Assembly (NCBI GenBank): GCA_000018565.1
Contig: CP000875.1
Span: 5,657,199-5,721,198 of the forward strand
Direction of reading: 5' to 3'
Source: Herpetosiphon aurantiacus DSM 785
Lineage (GTDB): Bacteria > Chloroflexota > Chloroflexia > Chloroflexales > Herpetosiphonaceae
DNA length: 64,000 bases
Positions 9,327-18,425 of this stretch are shown here, in pieces; position 1 is the first letter of the stretch; each line of letters starts with the position of its first letter. The position numbers and the translations under genes are program-made. The notes beneath the pieces were generated by a model. The model worked only from the letters and a program-made list of their open reading frames with translations, searched no databases and had not been told where the DNA came from.

Positions 9327-9360
9327 TTGACATATCAATAGTTTGCACTATACTTCACAA
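9327..9360 (+). promoter_or_regulatory. rex promoter with possible Rex operator
   Basis: TTGACA at 9327-9332, a 16-bp spacer, and TATACT at 9349-9354. The 18 bases 9343-9360 read TTGCACTATACTTCACAA. The right half TTCACAA is a perfect Rex half-site and the left half keeps only TTG, giving 10 of 14 defined positions of the known Rex consensus (TTGTGAA-N4-TTCACAA). It overlaps the -10 box and would allow autorepression. The match is partial, so the operator call is tentative. The 335-bp gap 9129-9463 otherwise holds only the terminator at 9186. Confidence 0.55.
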
Positions 9361-9463
9361 TATCAATTAAGCTGCGCGACGGGGCGCGAGCCTCGGTTGG
9401 GCAGCCTCAAATTCGCTTGGCAAGAGCGGCTCGTTTTGTGGTGTTTCCAAAGGAGTGTGCGGG

Positions 9464-10123
9464 ATGGACATCTCCCCCAACGCAATTCCCGATGTTGTAG
9501 TGCGGCGATTGCCAATTTACGCACGTAGCCTGAGTTATTTGGCTGAAGAAGGTGTTCGTTCGGTTTCCTCACAGGAGTTAGGCGAACGAATTGGGGTTAC
9601 TGCCGCTCAAATTCGTAAAGATCTTTCTTATTTTGGTGAATTTGGCAAGCAAGGCATTGGCTATAACGTCGAGTATTTGCTGGGACATATTCGACGGATT
9701 TTGGGTTTGCACGAAGTTTGGCCCGTGGTGTTGGTTGGGGTCGGGCCACTTGGCCAGGCTATCGCCCGCTACGAGGGCTTTCGTACCCGTGGCATCGACA
9801 TTATTGGGGTTTTCGATAACGATACCTCGAAAATTGGTTTGCAACTAGGCCGCAACACCGTCCAGCCCGATTCCGATTTACCTAAAATTTTGCAAGAGCA
9901 TAATATTCGCTTGGCGATTGTGGCTGTGCCAGCGGTTCGCGCTCAAGAAGTCGTCGATGTATTGGTGCAAAACGGGGTTCAAGGCATTTTGAATTACGCG
10001 CCAATTGTGGTGCAAACCCCCGATAATGTTTGGGTGCGCCATATCGATCCAGTAGCATTGTTGCATAGCATGACCTATTATCTTTCGCGTGAAGATGAAC
10101 ACCACGCCATGAACGAGCATTGA
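9464..10123 (+). CDS. rex: Redox-sensing transcriptional repressor Rex
   Basis: 219 residues, normal for Rex. The N-terminal winged helix (about 5-80) contains [20 protein letters not shown] and the family-typical [15 protein letters not shown]. The Rossmann domain carries [11 protein letters not shown] for NADH binding and a C-terminal domain-swapped helix. Rex senses the NADH/NAD ratio and releases its operators when NADH rises, typically controlling fermentation and respiratory genes. ATG 9464 follows AAAGGAG; GTG 9455 overlaps that site and is rejected. It is monocistronic and convergent with the response regulator, eight bases away. Confidence 0.95.
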   Translation: MDISPNAIPDVVVRRLPIYARSLSYLAEEGVRSVSSQELGERIGVTAAQIRKDLSYFGEFGKQGIGYNVEYLLGHIRRILGLHEVWPVVLVGVGPLGQAIARYEGFRTRGIDIIGVFDNDTSKIGLQLGRNTVQPDSDLPKILQEHNIRLAIVAVPAVRAQEVVDVLVQNGVQGILNYAPIVVQTPDNVWVRHIDPVALLHSMTYYLSREDEHHAMNEH

Positions 10124-10131
10124 GCTAGCGA

Positions 10132-10935
10132 TCAACCCTGGCTCAGCAAAATGGCTAGTTGTTGCAAAAGTTGCTCAATCTGCCCCTCAAGTTTACGTCG
10201 CCCAAGCCCCAAACGGCCAGCGATGGTTTGTTGGGCAACCCCATGCAGCAAAAGCCCTAGCAAACGGGCTTGCTCGCTTTCCAATAATGGCAAACATGCC
10301 CGTAATGCAACATGAGCGGCGGTTGACCCGCCAAATTCATGTTGTAAATTTAACCCTGCTTGTCGCCCTTGCTCACCCACATGAAACCCCGCTGTGAGCA
10401 CCGCCAATAGATTGCGTACATCCTCAATCTGCCAAACTCGTCGCGGCGGGCGTTGTTGTAGTTCCAATAAATTTAGCACATCGAGCTGGCCTTGGCGAAA
10501 CGCGACTGCGCTAATTTCGTCGCTGAGGGTGGGCATTGGCTGGGTGATTAATTCGGCAAGCCATTGGGCTTTGAGTGGGGTTAGTGGTTTGCTCAGCACG
10601 GCGCTACAACCAGTAGCCAGCGCCGCCCATTCACGTTGTGGCGTTAATTCGCTGCTGATCGCCACCAAATGCACCGGAGCATGCCGTCCTTGGGCGACGG
10701 CATCGCTAATTGCTGCCGCCAAAACTGTGCTTTCCAAGCGTGGCAAGGTTGGGTCGGGCAACTTAATATCCAACAAGCCTAACATGGGTTGCTTGGTTTG
10801 ATCGTGTTCGAACCAATGCCATGCTTGGCGAATTGAACGCCAAATTGTTACTTCGAAGCCTGCTTCTTGCAACAACAGCTCAGCTAAAGTGGCATGAACT
10901 TCACTATCTTCGACCACAAATGCACGATAGCTCAC
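10132..10935 (-). CDS. Response regulator, receiver plus HTH-like end
   Basis: 267 residues. An N-terminal receiver domain starts at FVVEDSEVHATL; LGLLDIKLPDP provides the phosphoacceptor Asp and LSKPLTP the conserved Lys. It is followed by a helical region and a C-terminal helix-turn-helix-like part (VAQQTIAGRLGLGRRKLEGQ). The longer frame to 11028 overlaps the kinase gene; GTG 10935 is chosen because AGGAGG sits six bases before it. That start lies 19 bases after the histidine kinase stop, so the two form a two-component pair. The target genes are unknown, and the HTH assignment rests on pattern only. Confidence 0.8.
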   Translation of the reverse strand: MSYRAFVVEDSEVHATLAELLLQEAGFEVTIWRSIRQAWHWFEHDQTKQPMLGLLDIKLPDPTLPRLESTVLAAAISDAVAQGRHAPVHLVAISSELTPQREWAALATGCSAVLSKPLTPLKAQWLAELITQPMPTLSDEISAVAFRQGQLDVLNLLELQQRPPRRVWQIEDVRNLLAVLTAGFHVGEQGRQAGLNLQHEFGGSTAAHVALRACLPLLESEQARLLGLLLHGVAQQTIAGRLGLGRRKLEGQIEQLLQQLAILLSQG

Positions 10936-10954
10936 CGATAATCCTCCTGAAAAG

Positions 10955-12541
10955 CTAGGCTGATAGGCGGGGCAATTGAATACAAGCCCAAGCACCTTGG
11001 CGATTTTCGAGCTGAAGTCTGGCTCCAATCAGGCTGAGATTGGCCAAAACGCCGCGTAAACCAAAGCCATAGCCACGCCCATCGCTGCTGCTTGGGGCTA
11101 AATCGAGCACATGCTGGGGAAAGCCAGCCCCATTGTCGTGAATAATCAGGTTAATCTGCTCAGCATGTGGCTCAACAATTAAGCGAATCTGCTGGCCGCC
11201 ATGATCAAGGCTATTTTTCAAGAGATTATAAATCGCCCGACCAAGCAAGCGTTGGTTGGTGTCCACTTGCAGATTTTGAATATTAAGTTGAATTTGCGGT
11301 TTGTTGGCTTTTTGGGCAAAGGCGGCGCTGGCCTCTAAACGAGCAGTTTCAGCGCAACATAGTTCGGCTAAATCAACCGGAGTTTGTTGCAGCATGGCCC
11401 TGGTTTGTGCTCGGGCAATATCCAACAGATCGTGCATTTGCTGGCCGATATCTTCAATTTGTACCCGCAGCAAGTTCCATAATTGTGGGCGTTGTGGCTG
11501 TGATTCCAACACACTGATCAGGCCTGTGGCTCCATCGATCGGCGAACGCAGATCATGAATTGAGGAGCGCAACAGTTCGCGGAGAAATTCGGCTTCATCG
11601 CGGGCGTGGGTGGCCTCGCGTCGCGCTTGTTCGAGCCGTAGCGAAAGTTGTTGAGCTTCGCTCATCTCAACACTGATTCGTAGCAAAAATAATGGCAGTA
11701 GCAGCAGGGCAAAATTCAACTCGCCAGTGGCAATTGTGAAAGCTAAGCCACCAAGCAAAATCACATAGGGAATGCTGCGTTTGGCAAAGGTATCGATCGT
11801 TAGTTGATCGCTGCGAGGGCTGCTAGCGTTGGGGTGAATCGCCGCAGCGTGGGCTAAAATCAGCCAAGCCACGCAATATAATGCGCCAATCGGCAAGACA
11901 ACCAGCTTGCTTCGGTCGAAAATCCAAGCCAAATCGACCAAGCTCAAGGCCAAAATGCCGCTGCTCAGTTGGCGAAATAGTTGTTGCCAGCGTTGAGGCT
12001 GTTGCTGACGAATCAGATCAAGTGCATACAGTAACGAAAGATCAGCGCCAACAAACAGGCCATCATACCAAGCGACATTTGGCACAACTTGGCGAATCGC
12101 GATGGTCGTGATAATCATCAAGCCAACGCTGAGGGCAAACCAATCGAGCACAATGCTACTACGGCGGCGTTGGCTAAACGGCAAACTGACAAAAAATGCC
12201 CCAGCCATCACCACGGTTGGCACATAAATAATGATTGGTAGCATAACTTGGCTCAAGCCTTTGATGCTAGTTAGCGAGCCACCTAAACCACGATAAAAGG
12301 CCAGCATGCCCCATTGCACCGCTAAAATCCGCCAGCCTTTAGCCAAGGCTGAATGCGGGCGTTGAATTGCAGGCAACCAAAAACGCCCGACACACACCAG
12401 CAAAATAATCACCTCAACCAGGCGGCTGATTGGGGCCGAACGTTTGCCGAGTGCGGGCCAAAGCAGGGCAGCTGCCAAATACAGCAAGGCGGCAGCATAC
12501 CACCAACGACTATACAACAAGCGATTCCAGCGTTCGTGCAT
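10955..12541 (-). CDS. Membrane sensor histidine kinase
   Basis: 528 residues from ATG 12541. About eight to ten N-terminal hydrophobic helices are followed by a coiled linker. A HisKA-type box SSIHDLRSPIDG gives the phospho-His, and the ATPase domain has an N box (YNLLKNSLDHG), G1 (HDNGAGF) and a GFGLRG motif. It passes phosphate to the downstream response regulator. The frame is open to 12619 (TTG), but 12541 puts the first helix at the usual distance; neither start has a strong ribosome binding site. The sensed signal cannot be told from sequence. Confidence 0.85.
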   Translation of the reverse strand: MHERWNRLLYSRWWYAAALLYLAAALLWPALGKRSAPISRLVEVIILLVCVGRFWLPAIQRPHSALAKGWRILAVQWGMLAFYRGLGGSLTSIKGLSQVMLPIIIYVPTVVMAGAFFVSLPFSQRRRSSIVLDWFALSVGLMIITTIAIRQVVPNVAWYDGLFVGADLSLLYALDLIRQQQPQRWQQLFRQLSSGILALSLVDLAWIFDRSKLVVLPIGALYCVAWLILAHAAAIHPNASSPRSDQLTIDTFAKRSIPYVILLGGLAFTIATGELNFALLLLPLFLLRISVEMSEAQQLSLRLEQARREATHARDEAEFLRELLRSSIHDLRSPIDGATGLISVLESQPQRPQLWNLLRVQIEDIGQQMHDLLDIARAQTRAMLQQTPVDLAELCCAETARLEASAAFAQKANKPQIQLNIQNLQVDTNQRLLGRAIYNLLKNSLDHGGQQIRLIVEPHAEQINLIIHDNGAGFPQHVLDLAPSSSDGRGYGFGLRGVLANLSLIGARLQLENRQGAWACIQLPRLSA

Positions 12542-12587
12542 ATGGCGATTGTACGCGAGGCTGCCCTTTGAGGCAATCGGGCCTAGC

Positions 12588-12613
12588 GTGAGCAAAGACG
12601 GCTTTTTGCTCAC
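12588..12613. repeat. Stem-loop upstream of the kinase gene
   Basis: GTGAGCAAA at 12588-12596 and TTTGCTCAC at 12605-12613 form a perfect 9-bp stem with an 8-base loop, about 50 bases upstream of the kinase start. No T-run follows on either strand. It could be an mRNA 5' stem or an operator. Confidence 0.45.
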
Positions 12614-12724
12614 GCCCAAACGAGCATCAGTGATTGATGCCGATAATCGAGCGGCCAGCGCTCGGATTTAATAGAGAATTTGGGGTTGTTGGGCAGAATG
12701 TGGTTTGGTGCAAGCCAGCACGAT

Positions 12725-13045
12725 TCAAGAAAGATAGCCACCACTCAATGGCGCTTGATCAATTAACCCTTGGCTCACGGCCCAATCGAAAAAGCTATGT
12801 AAGGCGGCCTTGGCAACTTCACGTTGTGCCAAACTGAGACTGCTCAAATAGGCTTGCACCCAGTAGGTTGAAATGCTATCGAGTTCGTTGGGATAGCCAC
12901 TATCGATCCAGCGTTGGGCAAAATCGTCGAGATATTCGTTGTAATCGGCGGCCAGTTGCGGGCGGGTGCGCACCAACGTTCCAGCAAAACTATCCAAAGC
13001 GCCCAACAACGTGCGCTCGTGAACCAAAAGTTCTTGCATAGTCAT
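12725..13045 (-). CDS. Isolated integrase core-binding-like protein
   Basis: 106 residues. The body (about 15-100) looks like the N-terminal SAM-like core-binding domain of tyrosine recombinases: a helix with YLDDFAQRWIDSG, then YWVQAYLSSLSLAQREVAKAALHSFFDWAVSQGLI. The catalytic domain with its Arg-His-Arg-Tyr set is absent, and the flanks show no remnant of it. ATG 13045 has TTGGAG before it and is chosen over 13060. It may be a recombinase remnant or a small DNA-binding protein of its own; the second is favoured by the intact start signal and clean stop. The domain call is by pattern only. Confidence 0.6.
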   Translation of the reverse strand: MTMQELLVHERTLLGALDSFAGTLVRTRPQLAADYNEYLDDFAQRWIDSGYPNELDSISTYWVQAYLSSLSLAQREVAKAALHSFFDWAVSQGLIDQAPLSGGYLS

Positions 13046-13063
13046 CGTAACTCCAAACAATTC

Positions 13064-13100
13064 AAAATAAAGGCGCAGCCCACATCATTGGAGGCTGCGC
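13064..13100 (-). terminator. Terminator of the phoX-like gene
   Basis: On the minus strand GCGCAGCC (13100-13093) pairs with GGCTGCGC (13080-13073), followed by CTTTATTTT. It lies directly after the PhoX-type stop and separates that gene from the one at 12725. Confidence 0.8.
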
Positions 13101-13119
13101 TATAACTGCGGTCTAAATT

Positions 13120-14883
13120 CTAGCGCTTGAACCCGGTAATTGCGACAACCCCTGAGCGCGGCACTTCGTTACCACCAATTGGCCAGTGGCTGCTCAGTTC
13201 GGTCAAGCTCTTGGATTCTTCACCTGGGTGTTGAATCGCCAAGAACAGGGTTCGGCCATCAGGCGACCAGCATGGCCCAGTCATTTCGCTTTCCACTGGC
13301 CCGGAGGCAAATTGGAAGGCGATCCCAGCATCAGGGCCGCTGGTGCGGAAGAAGAAGAGACCGTTGTTGCCTTGGAATTTGTAGATCCCTTTGTTGGTGC
13401 GTGATGATGAGATGTCGGTTACCATCCACAAGTTGCCTTCGCCATCGAACACCAAATTGTCGGGCGATGAGAAGCCGCTTTGCGAGCCACCAACCGCGAA
13501 GATGCTCCATTCGAAGCTGGTTGCAGCTGGATTATTGTCGGTTTCGGCCATGCGCACGATTTGGCCGTGGAAGTTGCCGTGGCCAGTATTATTGGTCAAG
13601 GCAACATAGACACTGCCATCGAGTGGGTGAATTTCAATATCTTCTGGGCGATCAACGGGCGTGGCTTTGAGCGCCATGGCAGCGGCTTGGGTATCGGCCA
13701 AAACATCGGCTTGCGAGCTAAATAGCAAATTGCCTTTGCTATCTTTGGCACTTTGCAAGGCGCTTTGGCTATTGTAATCGAGCAAAATCCACTTGCCATT
13801 GGCAAAGTCGGCGGCATAGAGTTGGCCGCTTTCGAGAATTTGCATATTGCCTGGGCGATCTGCCAAGTTGGTCAATTTGCGGTCAGCCACAAACTTATAG
13901 ACGCATGAATCGGCTTTGTCATCGCCCATATAGGCTACAACCGTGCCGTCGCTGCCAACTCGTACCGCTACATTTTCGTGGCGGAAGCGACCCATGGCGG
14001 TATGTTTGCGTGGCATGCTGTTTTTATCGAATGGATCAACTTCGACGACCCAACCGTAGTGGCGCTTGCCGTAGATTTCTGGTTCCCAGCCATAGCCAGT
14101 TGGTGCTGGATTTGGATAATCTTGGAAGTTTTCTTCGCAGCTCAGTGCTGTGCCCCAAGGTGTTACACCACCGGAACAATTGCCAAGTGAGCCAATTGCC
14201 ATCGGGCCACCATCAAGTTGCGCGGCTGGGCCAGTTAAGGTGATTGGAGTAGTTGCATCGATGCGGCGGTTGTGAGCGGTATCAGTTTGGTCGAAATACC
14301 AACGGCCATCGCTATTGCGCTTAACCCGAATCACGCTCATGCCAACCATATGCTTTTCGGCGTTAATTTGATCGCCAGATTTTGCGCCTGAGCCAGTGTA
14401 GCCCGAGATAAACATAGGGTTGATATATTCGTGGTTGACCAGCAACAAACCATCAGTGCTGGATAAATCGCTGCGGGTAAAGCCAAATTGTGGGCGATTT
14501 TGGTCGAGGCCTTTTTGGAGCATATCGATTGGGAAGAACGCCAGGAAATCGGCATTTTCGCCAAACAAACTGCCATCGCCCATATCATGGCCGCGGTGGG
14601 CCAACAAATCGTAGCGGAAGCCTTCGGGCAAAATCAAATCGTCGGCGGTGCTGGGGCTGATTGGTTTGAAGGGCAATGAACCTTGAGCTTGGCGTTGAGC
14701 CAAGGCTGGGGCTGACAATGGAGCATGATAGTGCGCCGCTTCAGCAGTTTGCAGATCTAAGGGCAAGGCCGCGACCGCAGCAGCGGCAGCACCACTGGCA
14801 ACAAGGGTCCGGCGATTGATCCGACGTTCTAATAAATCGTGCCAAATACTTTTGCGCTCTGCACGCTGATCGTGGCTGGTCAT
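13120..14883 (-). CDS. PhoX-type Tat-exported phosphatase (DUF839)
   Basis: 587 residues. The N-terminus has a twin-arginine signal (NRRTLVASG followed by an alanine-rich core), so it is exported folded. The rest matches the PhoX/DUF839 beta-propeller family, whose studied members are Ca- and Fe-dependent alkaline phosphatases. Typical stretches are LLVNHEYINP, NCSGGVTPWGTALSCEENF, GRFRHENVAV and FSSPDNLVFDGEGNLWMVTD. GGAGGGATTTCA precedes ATG 14883. It is likely used to obtain phosphate from organic esters outside the cell. No convincing Pho box was found upstream. The family is firm; the substrate is not proven. Confidence 0.88.
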   Translation of the reverse strand: MTSHDQRAERKSIWHDLLERRINRRTLVASGAAAAAVAALPLDLQTAEAAHYHAPLSAPALAQRQAQGSLPFKPISPSTADDLILPEGFRYDLLAHRGHDMGDGSLFGENADFLAFFPIDMLQKGLDQNRPQFGFTRSDLSSTDGLLLVNHEYINPMFISGYTGSGAKSGDQINAEKHMVGMSVIRVKRNSDGRWYFDQTDTAHNRRIDATTPITLTGPAAQLDGGPMAIGSLGNCSGGVTPWGTALSCEENFQDYPNPAPTGYGWEPEIYGKRHYGWVVEVDPFDKNSMPRKHTAMGRFRHENVAVRVGSDGTVVAYMGDDKADSCVYKFVADRKLTNLADRPGNMQILESGQLYAADFANGKWILLDYNSQSALQSAKDSKGNLLFSSQADVLADTQAAAMALKATPVDRPEDIEIHPLDGSVYVALTNNTGHGNFHGQIVRMAETDNNPAATSFEWSIFAVGGSQSGFSSPDNLVFDGEGNLWMVTDISSSRTNKGIYKFQGNNGLFFFRTSGPDAGIAFQFASGPVESEMTGPCWSPDGRTLFLAIQHPGEESKSLTELSSHWPIGGNEVPRSGVVAITGFKR

Positions 14884-15001
14884 TGAAATCCCTCCAAAGT
14901 TGGCAACACACCATTCATTTCAACTGGACACAGCCAAAGCATACGTAAGCCATGTCAAGCCCAACTCATCAGTATGTAAAGATCAGATTAAGAAATGAGG
15001 G

Positions 15002-15010
15002 TGCTATAAT
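15002..15010 (+). promoter_or_regulatory. Extended -10 promoter of def
   Basis: TGCTATAAT is an extended -10 element (TG-n-TATAAT). No good -35 was found. The transcript would start near 15017, about 25 bases before the chosen start of def. Confidence 0.5.
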
Positions 15011-15041
15011 GAACGCTAGCAATAATCAAGGAGGTTTCCCC

Positions 15042-15677
15042 ATGGCAGTACGTCGGGTATTGCAAATAGAAGATCCAACTGATGCAGTGGTATTACGGGC
15101 CAAGGCCAAACGCATCACCAGTTTTGATCAAAGTTTGGCTGGTTTAGTTGATGATATGATTGAAACCATGCGCGAAGCTCGGGGTGTTGGCATTGCCGCG
15201 CCGCAAGTTGGGGTTTCACGGCGCGTAGTGGTGATTGAAGAGCCAGCCCAATACGAAGAACATGAAGATGGTACGCAGACCCAAATTGCTCCCGCCGTGC
15301 TGTATGTGATGGTCAACCCAGAGATTATCAAAGCCAGCGAAGAAACCCATATGCTGCAAGAAGGCTGTTTGAGCCTGCCTGGCCGCTATACCAAAGTGCC
15401 GCGCAATAAATGGGTAACGATCAAATATTACGATTTGAAGGGTCGCGAACAGCGCTTGCGCCATATTCCTGCTGAAGATTACAAAGTTGGGCACATTGCT
15501 CAGCACGAGTTGGATCACCTTGATGGGATTATGTTTACCGACCGCATGACCGAAGAAAGCAAATTGGTCGATTATCGCAAAGAAAGTGAAAGCGCACGCC
15601 TCAAACGGCGCGGTTTGTTGGCGCGTAAAAAACGCCCCGATGCTGAACTCGAATCAGAATCGACAACCAATGAATAA
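15042..15677 (+). CDS. def: Peptide deformylase
   Basis: 211 residues. It removes the formyl group from the N-terminal methionine of new proteins. All three motifs are present: GVGIAAPQVGV (48-58), EGCLSLPG with metal-binding Cys109, and HELDH with metal ligands His155 and His159 and catalytic Glu156. A 15-residue polar insert lies after motif 1 (about 69-83), and a charged tail of ~40 residues follows motif 3. ATG 15042 sits behind AAGGAGG; the longer frame from 14952 runs through the promoter and is rejected. An intergenic repeat follows its stop. Confidence 0.95.
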   Translation: MAVRRVLQIEDPTDAVVLRAKAKRITSFDQSLAGLVDDMIETMREARGVGIAAPQVGVSRRVVVIEEPAQYEEHEDGTQTQIAPAVLYVMVNPEIIKASEETHMLQEGCLSLPGRYTKVPRNKWVTIKYYDLKGREQRLRHIPAEDYKVGHIAQHELDHLDGIMFTDRMTEESKLVDYRKESESARLKRRGLLARKKRPDAELESESTTNE

Positions 15678-15700
15678 ATGTAATGGTTAATCGATGACAG

Positions 15701-15803
15701 CCCCTCACCCCCTAGCCCCCTAGCCCGCAGGCGAGGCGAGGGGGAACCGAGTTACAAGTGCTCCCCTCTCCCGCCGCAGTGGGAGAGGGGCTGGGGTGAG
15801 GGA
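15701..15803. repeat. Palindromic intergenic repeat, copy 1
   Basis: Begins CCCCTCACCCCCTAGCCCCC and ends GGGGCTGGGGTGAGGG, so the ends pair. Inner hairpins include CCCCTCTCCC / GGGAGAGGGG. It lies between def and the decarboxylase-like gene. This is one of six copies in the window. Confidence 0.85.
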
Positions 15804-15938
15804 ATGAACGTCATCCATCATTACAATAAGCAGCTGCTTCGTCGAAGCAACGCTTAGCGATAATTAATTTTCAGCCAAGCAATCTGCGTTTAGAATAGGG
15901 CGACTTCTGCGCCGATATTCTGTTTGAAGGAGTTCACG

Positions 15939-16895
15939 ATGCGCGTGTTGATCACGGGAGCAGCAGGGTTTTTAGGCTCGCACTTGTGTGAGCGGTTTCT
16001 GTCCGAAGGTCACTCGGTTGTTGGGATGGATAATTTCATCACTGGCAACCCCGAAAATATTGCCCATTTAGTTGGCCGCGAAGGCTTTCAATTCATTCGC
16101 CACGATGTGACCAACTATATTTTCTTGCCTGGCCCGCTCGATGCAGTCTTGCACTTTGCCTCGCCAGCCTCGCCAATCGATTATCTTGAACTGCCGATTC
16201 AAACGCTCAAGGTTGGGGCTTTGGGAACCCACAATGCCCTCGGTTTGGCCAAAGCCAAAGGTGCCCGCTTCTTGATCGCCTCAACCTCAGAGGTTTATGG
16301 CGATCCGCAAGTTCACCCTCAACCCGAAACCTATTGGGGCCACGTCAACCCAATCGGGCCACGCGGGGTTTACGATGAAGCCAAACGCTTTGCCGAAGCC
16401 ATGACCATGGCCTACCACACCTACCACGGCGTGCAAACGCGGATTGTGCGGATTTTCAACACCTATGGTCCACGTATGCGCTTGGCTGATGGTCGGGTTG
16501 TGCCTAACTTTATTCAACAAGCGCTGCGCGGCGAGGCATTAACGCTCTACGGCGATGGCTTGCAAACCCGCTCGTTCCAATTCGTTGGCGATTTGGTCGA
16601 AGGCGTGTATCGTTTGTTGCTCTCCGATGAGGTTGAGCCGGTTAATATTGGCAATCCCCACGAGTTCACGATGCGTGAGTTTGCCGAAATCGTCAATGCC
16701 ATGACTGGCAATCCCGCTGGTACGGTGATTAAGCCCGAACTACGCATCAAAGACGACCCCCAAAATCGCCAGCCTGATATTAGCAAAGCCAAACGGGTAT
16801 TGAATTGGGAGCCACAAGTCACTTTGCAAGCAGGCTTGGAACAAACGATTCCATGGTTTGCTGAGCAATTGCGCCAACGTGGCGAAATTAAATAA
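15939..16895 (+). CDS. UDP-glucuronate decarboxylase-like SDR
   Basis: 318 residues, extended short-chain dehydrogenase. The N-terminal Rossmann motif is GAAGFLG, the Ser of the catalytic set is in STSEVYGD, and the Tyr-x3-Lys is YDEAK. The pattern HFASPASP and NTYGPRM with [11 protein letters not shown] is typical of UDP-glucuronate decarboxylases, which make UDP-xylose for polysaccharides; a dTDP-glucose dehydratase is less likely. ATG 15939 has AAGGAG upstream. It opens the polysaccharide cluster ending at 22451. Confidence 0.85.
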   Translation: MRVLITGAAGFLGSHLCERFLSEGHSVVGMDNFITGNPENIAHLVGREGFQFIRHDVTNYIFLPGPLDAVLHFASPASPIDYLELPIQTLKVGALGTHNALGLAKAKGARFLIASTSEVYGDPQVHPQPETYWGHVNPIGPRGVYDEAKRFAEAMTMAYHTYHGVQTRIVRIFNTYGPRMRLADGRVVPNFIQQALRGEALTLYGDGLQTRSFQFVGDLVEGVYRLLLSDEVEPVNIGNPHEFTMREFAEIVNAMTGNPAGTVIKPELRIKDDPQNRQPDISKAKRVLNWEPQVTLQAGLEQTIPWFAEQLRQRGEIK

Positions 16896-17000
16896 GTCCA
16901 ACGTAGGCTATTCCAAGCTCCTGAGCATCGGCGTGGATGGCTCGGGCTTTTGGTATGCGATCGATTTGCCGCATTTGCAACGAAGAAGCCGAGGAAGGTC

Positions 17001-18425
17001 ATGCAGCGTCACGCATTAACTTGGCGCTCCGTGCAGCCATTGGATTGGTTGCTAGCTAGCTTGGGGCTGGCAGGAGTGGCAATTATTACTCTGCTGCCCT
17101 TCACGCAGGCAGCAACCTTGATTATTTGTGGCATGCTGCTAGTTTGCATGCTGATTCAGCCTGCCGTAGGTTTGAGCCTGACGGTTGCCACGGTCATGCT
17201 TCAAGAGTTATTGAGCTTTCCGCTGGGCCTGACCGCCACCCATGTGATTGGGATTATGGCGCTGGGGGCGTGGTTGCTGTATGGCATGGCGCAGCGCAAA
17301 ATCATCATCGACACAACTTTGCTGGTGCCATGGAGCCTGTTTTTGATGGCCTTGCTGCTCTCGGCGGGACTGACCGAATATAACGCGGTTGATGCCTTGA
17401 AGCAGGTGGTGCGTTGGTTTATGGCCTTGCTGGCCTTTGTGGTGACGGTTGCCACAATTACCACGCCCAAACGCGCGATTGGCCTGATTGCGGTGATGTT
17501 CACGGTTGGGGTCATCGAGGCACTGATCGGTATTCAGCAATATCGCGTGGGTGCTGGGCCATTTGCCATTGGCGAAACTGTGCGGGCTTATGGCACAATC
17601 GGTAAGCCCAACACCTTTGCCGGCTTTTTGGAGTTGATGTGGCCCATGACTTTGAGTGTAGCCTTGGGCTTGCTCTGGTTTTGGTGGCAGCAGCGCCAAC
17701 GCTGGCACTATTTAATTGGCTCGGCCTTGAGTGCTGGCGCAAGCCTGATCATTTTGGCGGCAGTTGGGGTTAGTTTTTCGCGCGGCGCTTGGATTGGCAT
17801 TATGGGTGCGGTGGTGGTGATGCTGCTGGCGGTTGATCGGCGGCGAGCCTTGCCATTAATCGCGCTTGGTGGAATCTTGCTGTTGGCGATTATCAGCCAA
17901 CCTGAGCTTTTCCCCCCAGTGATTACCGAGCGAATTAGCAGTCTAACCAACAATTTACGGATTTTTGATGCTGGGCGGGTGACGGTTACCGATGAAAATT
18001 TTGCGGTTGTCGAACGCATGGCCCATTGGCAAGCGGGGGCAAATATGTTTTTGGCTCATCCGCTGCTCGGAGTTGGCCCCGACAACTTCAATCGAGCCTA
18101 TCCCGAATTTTTTGTCGGGCGCTGGTCGGAATCGCAAGGCCACTCGCACAACTACTACATTCATATTGCGGCAGAAGCTGGCATTTTAGGCTTTGTTGCT
18201 TATCTCGTGCTGATTGCAGCGGTCTATCGTCAAGCCTATTTGGCAATTCAGGCGACGCGCGGCACGGTTTGGCAGATGGTAGCAATTGGCTGCTGTGGTA
18301 TCATAACCGCCATTCAATTGCATAATGTTTTCGATAATCTCCATGTGTTGAATTTTGGAATTCATTTGAGCGCAGTGTGGGCCTTATGTGTGGTTCTGAC
18401 ACAGCGCCAAGGGTGGCGTGCATGA
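17001..18425 (+). CDS. O-antigen ligase/polymerase-like membrane protein
   Basis: 474 residues with about eleven hydrophobic helices. A large external loop near residues 300-390 carries LAHPLLGVGPDNFNRAYPEF and SHNYYIHIAAEAG, the signature region of the Wzy_C/WaaL family, which joins or polymerises lipid-linked glycans at the outer face of the membrane. ATG 17001 is close behind AGGAAGG; the longest frame starts at 16950. Its stop overlaps the start of the next gene (ATGA), which indicates translational coupling with the epimerase. Ligase versus polymerase cannot be told. Confidence 0.85.
   Translation: MQRHALTWRSVQPLDWLLASLGLAGVAIITLLPFTQAATLIICGMLLVCMLIQPAVGLSLTVATVMLQELLSFPLGLTATHVIGIMALGAWLLYGMAQRKIIIDTTLLVPWSLFLMALLLSAGLTEYNAVDALKQVVRWFMALLAFVVTVATITTPKRAIGLIAVMFTVGVIEALIGIQQYRVGAGPFAIGETVRAYGTIGKPNTFAGFLELMWPMTLSVALGLLWFWWQQRQRWHYLIGSALSAGASLIILAAVGVSFSRGAWIGIMGAVVVMLLAVDRRRALPLIALGGILLLAIISQPELFPPVITERISSLTNNLRIFDAGRVTVTDENFAVVERMAHWQAGANMFLAHPLLGVGPDNFNRAYPEFFVGRWSESQGHSHNYYIHIAAEAGILGFVAYLVLIAAVYRQAYLAIQATRGTVWQMVAIGCCGIITAIQLHNVFDNLHVLNFGIHLSAVWALCVVLTQRQGWRA

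Noticed and set aside
14884-15000. Pho box upstream of the PhoX-type gene
   Set aside because: A few CTTTACA-like stretches occur but no direct repeat at 11-base steps.
16900-16960. Possible terminator after the UDP-glucuronate decarboxylase-like gene (AGCTCCTGAGC and GCTCGGGCTTTT)
   Set aside because: The stem needs bulges and the following gene starts close by; too weak to call.
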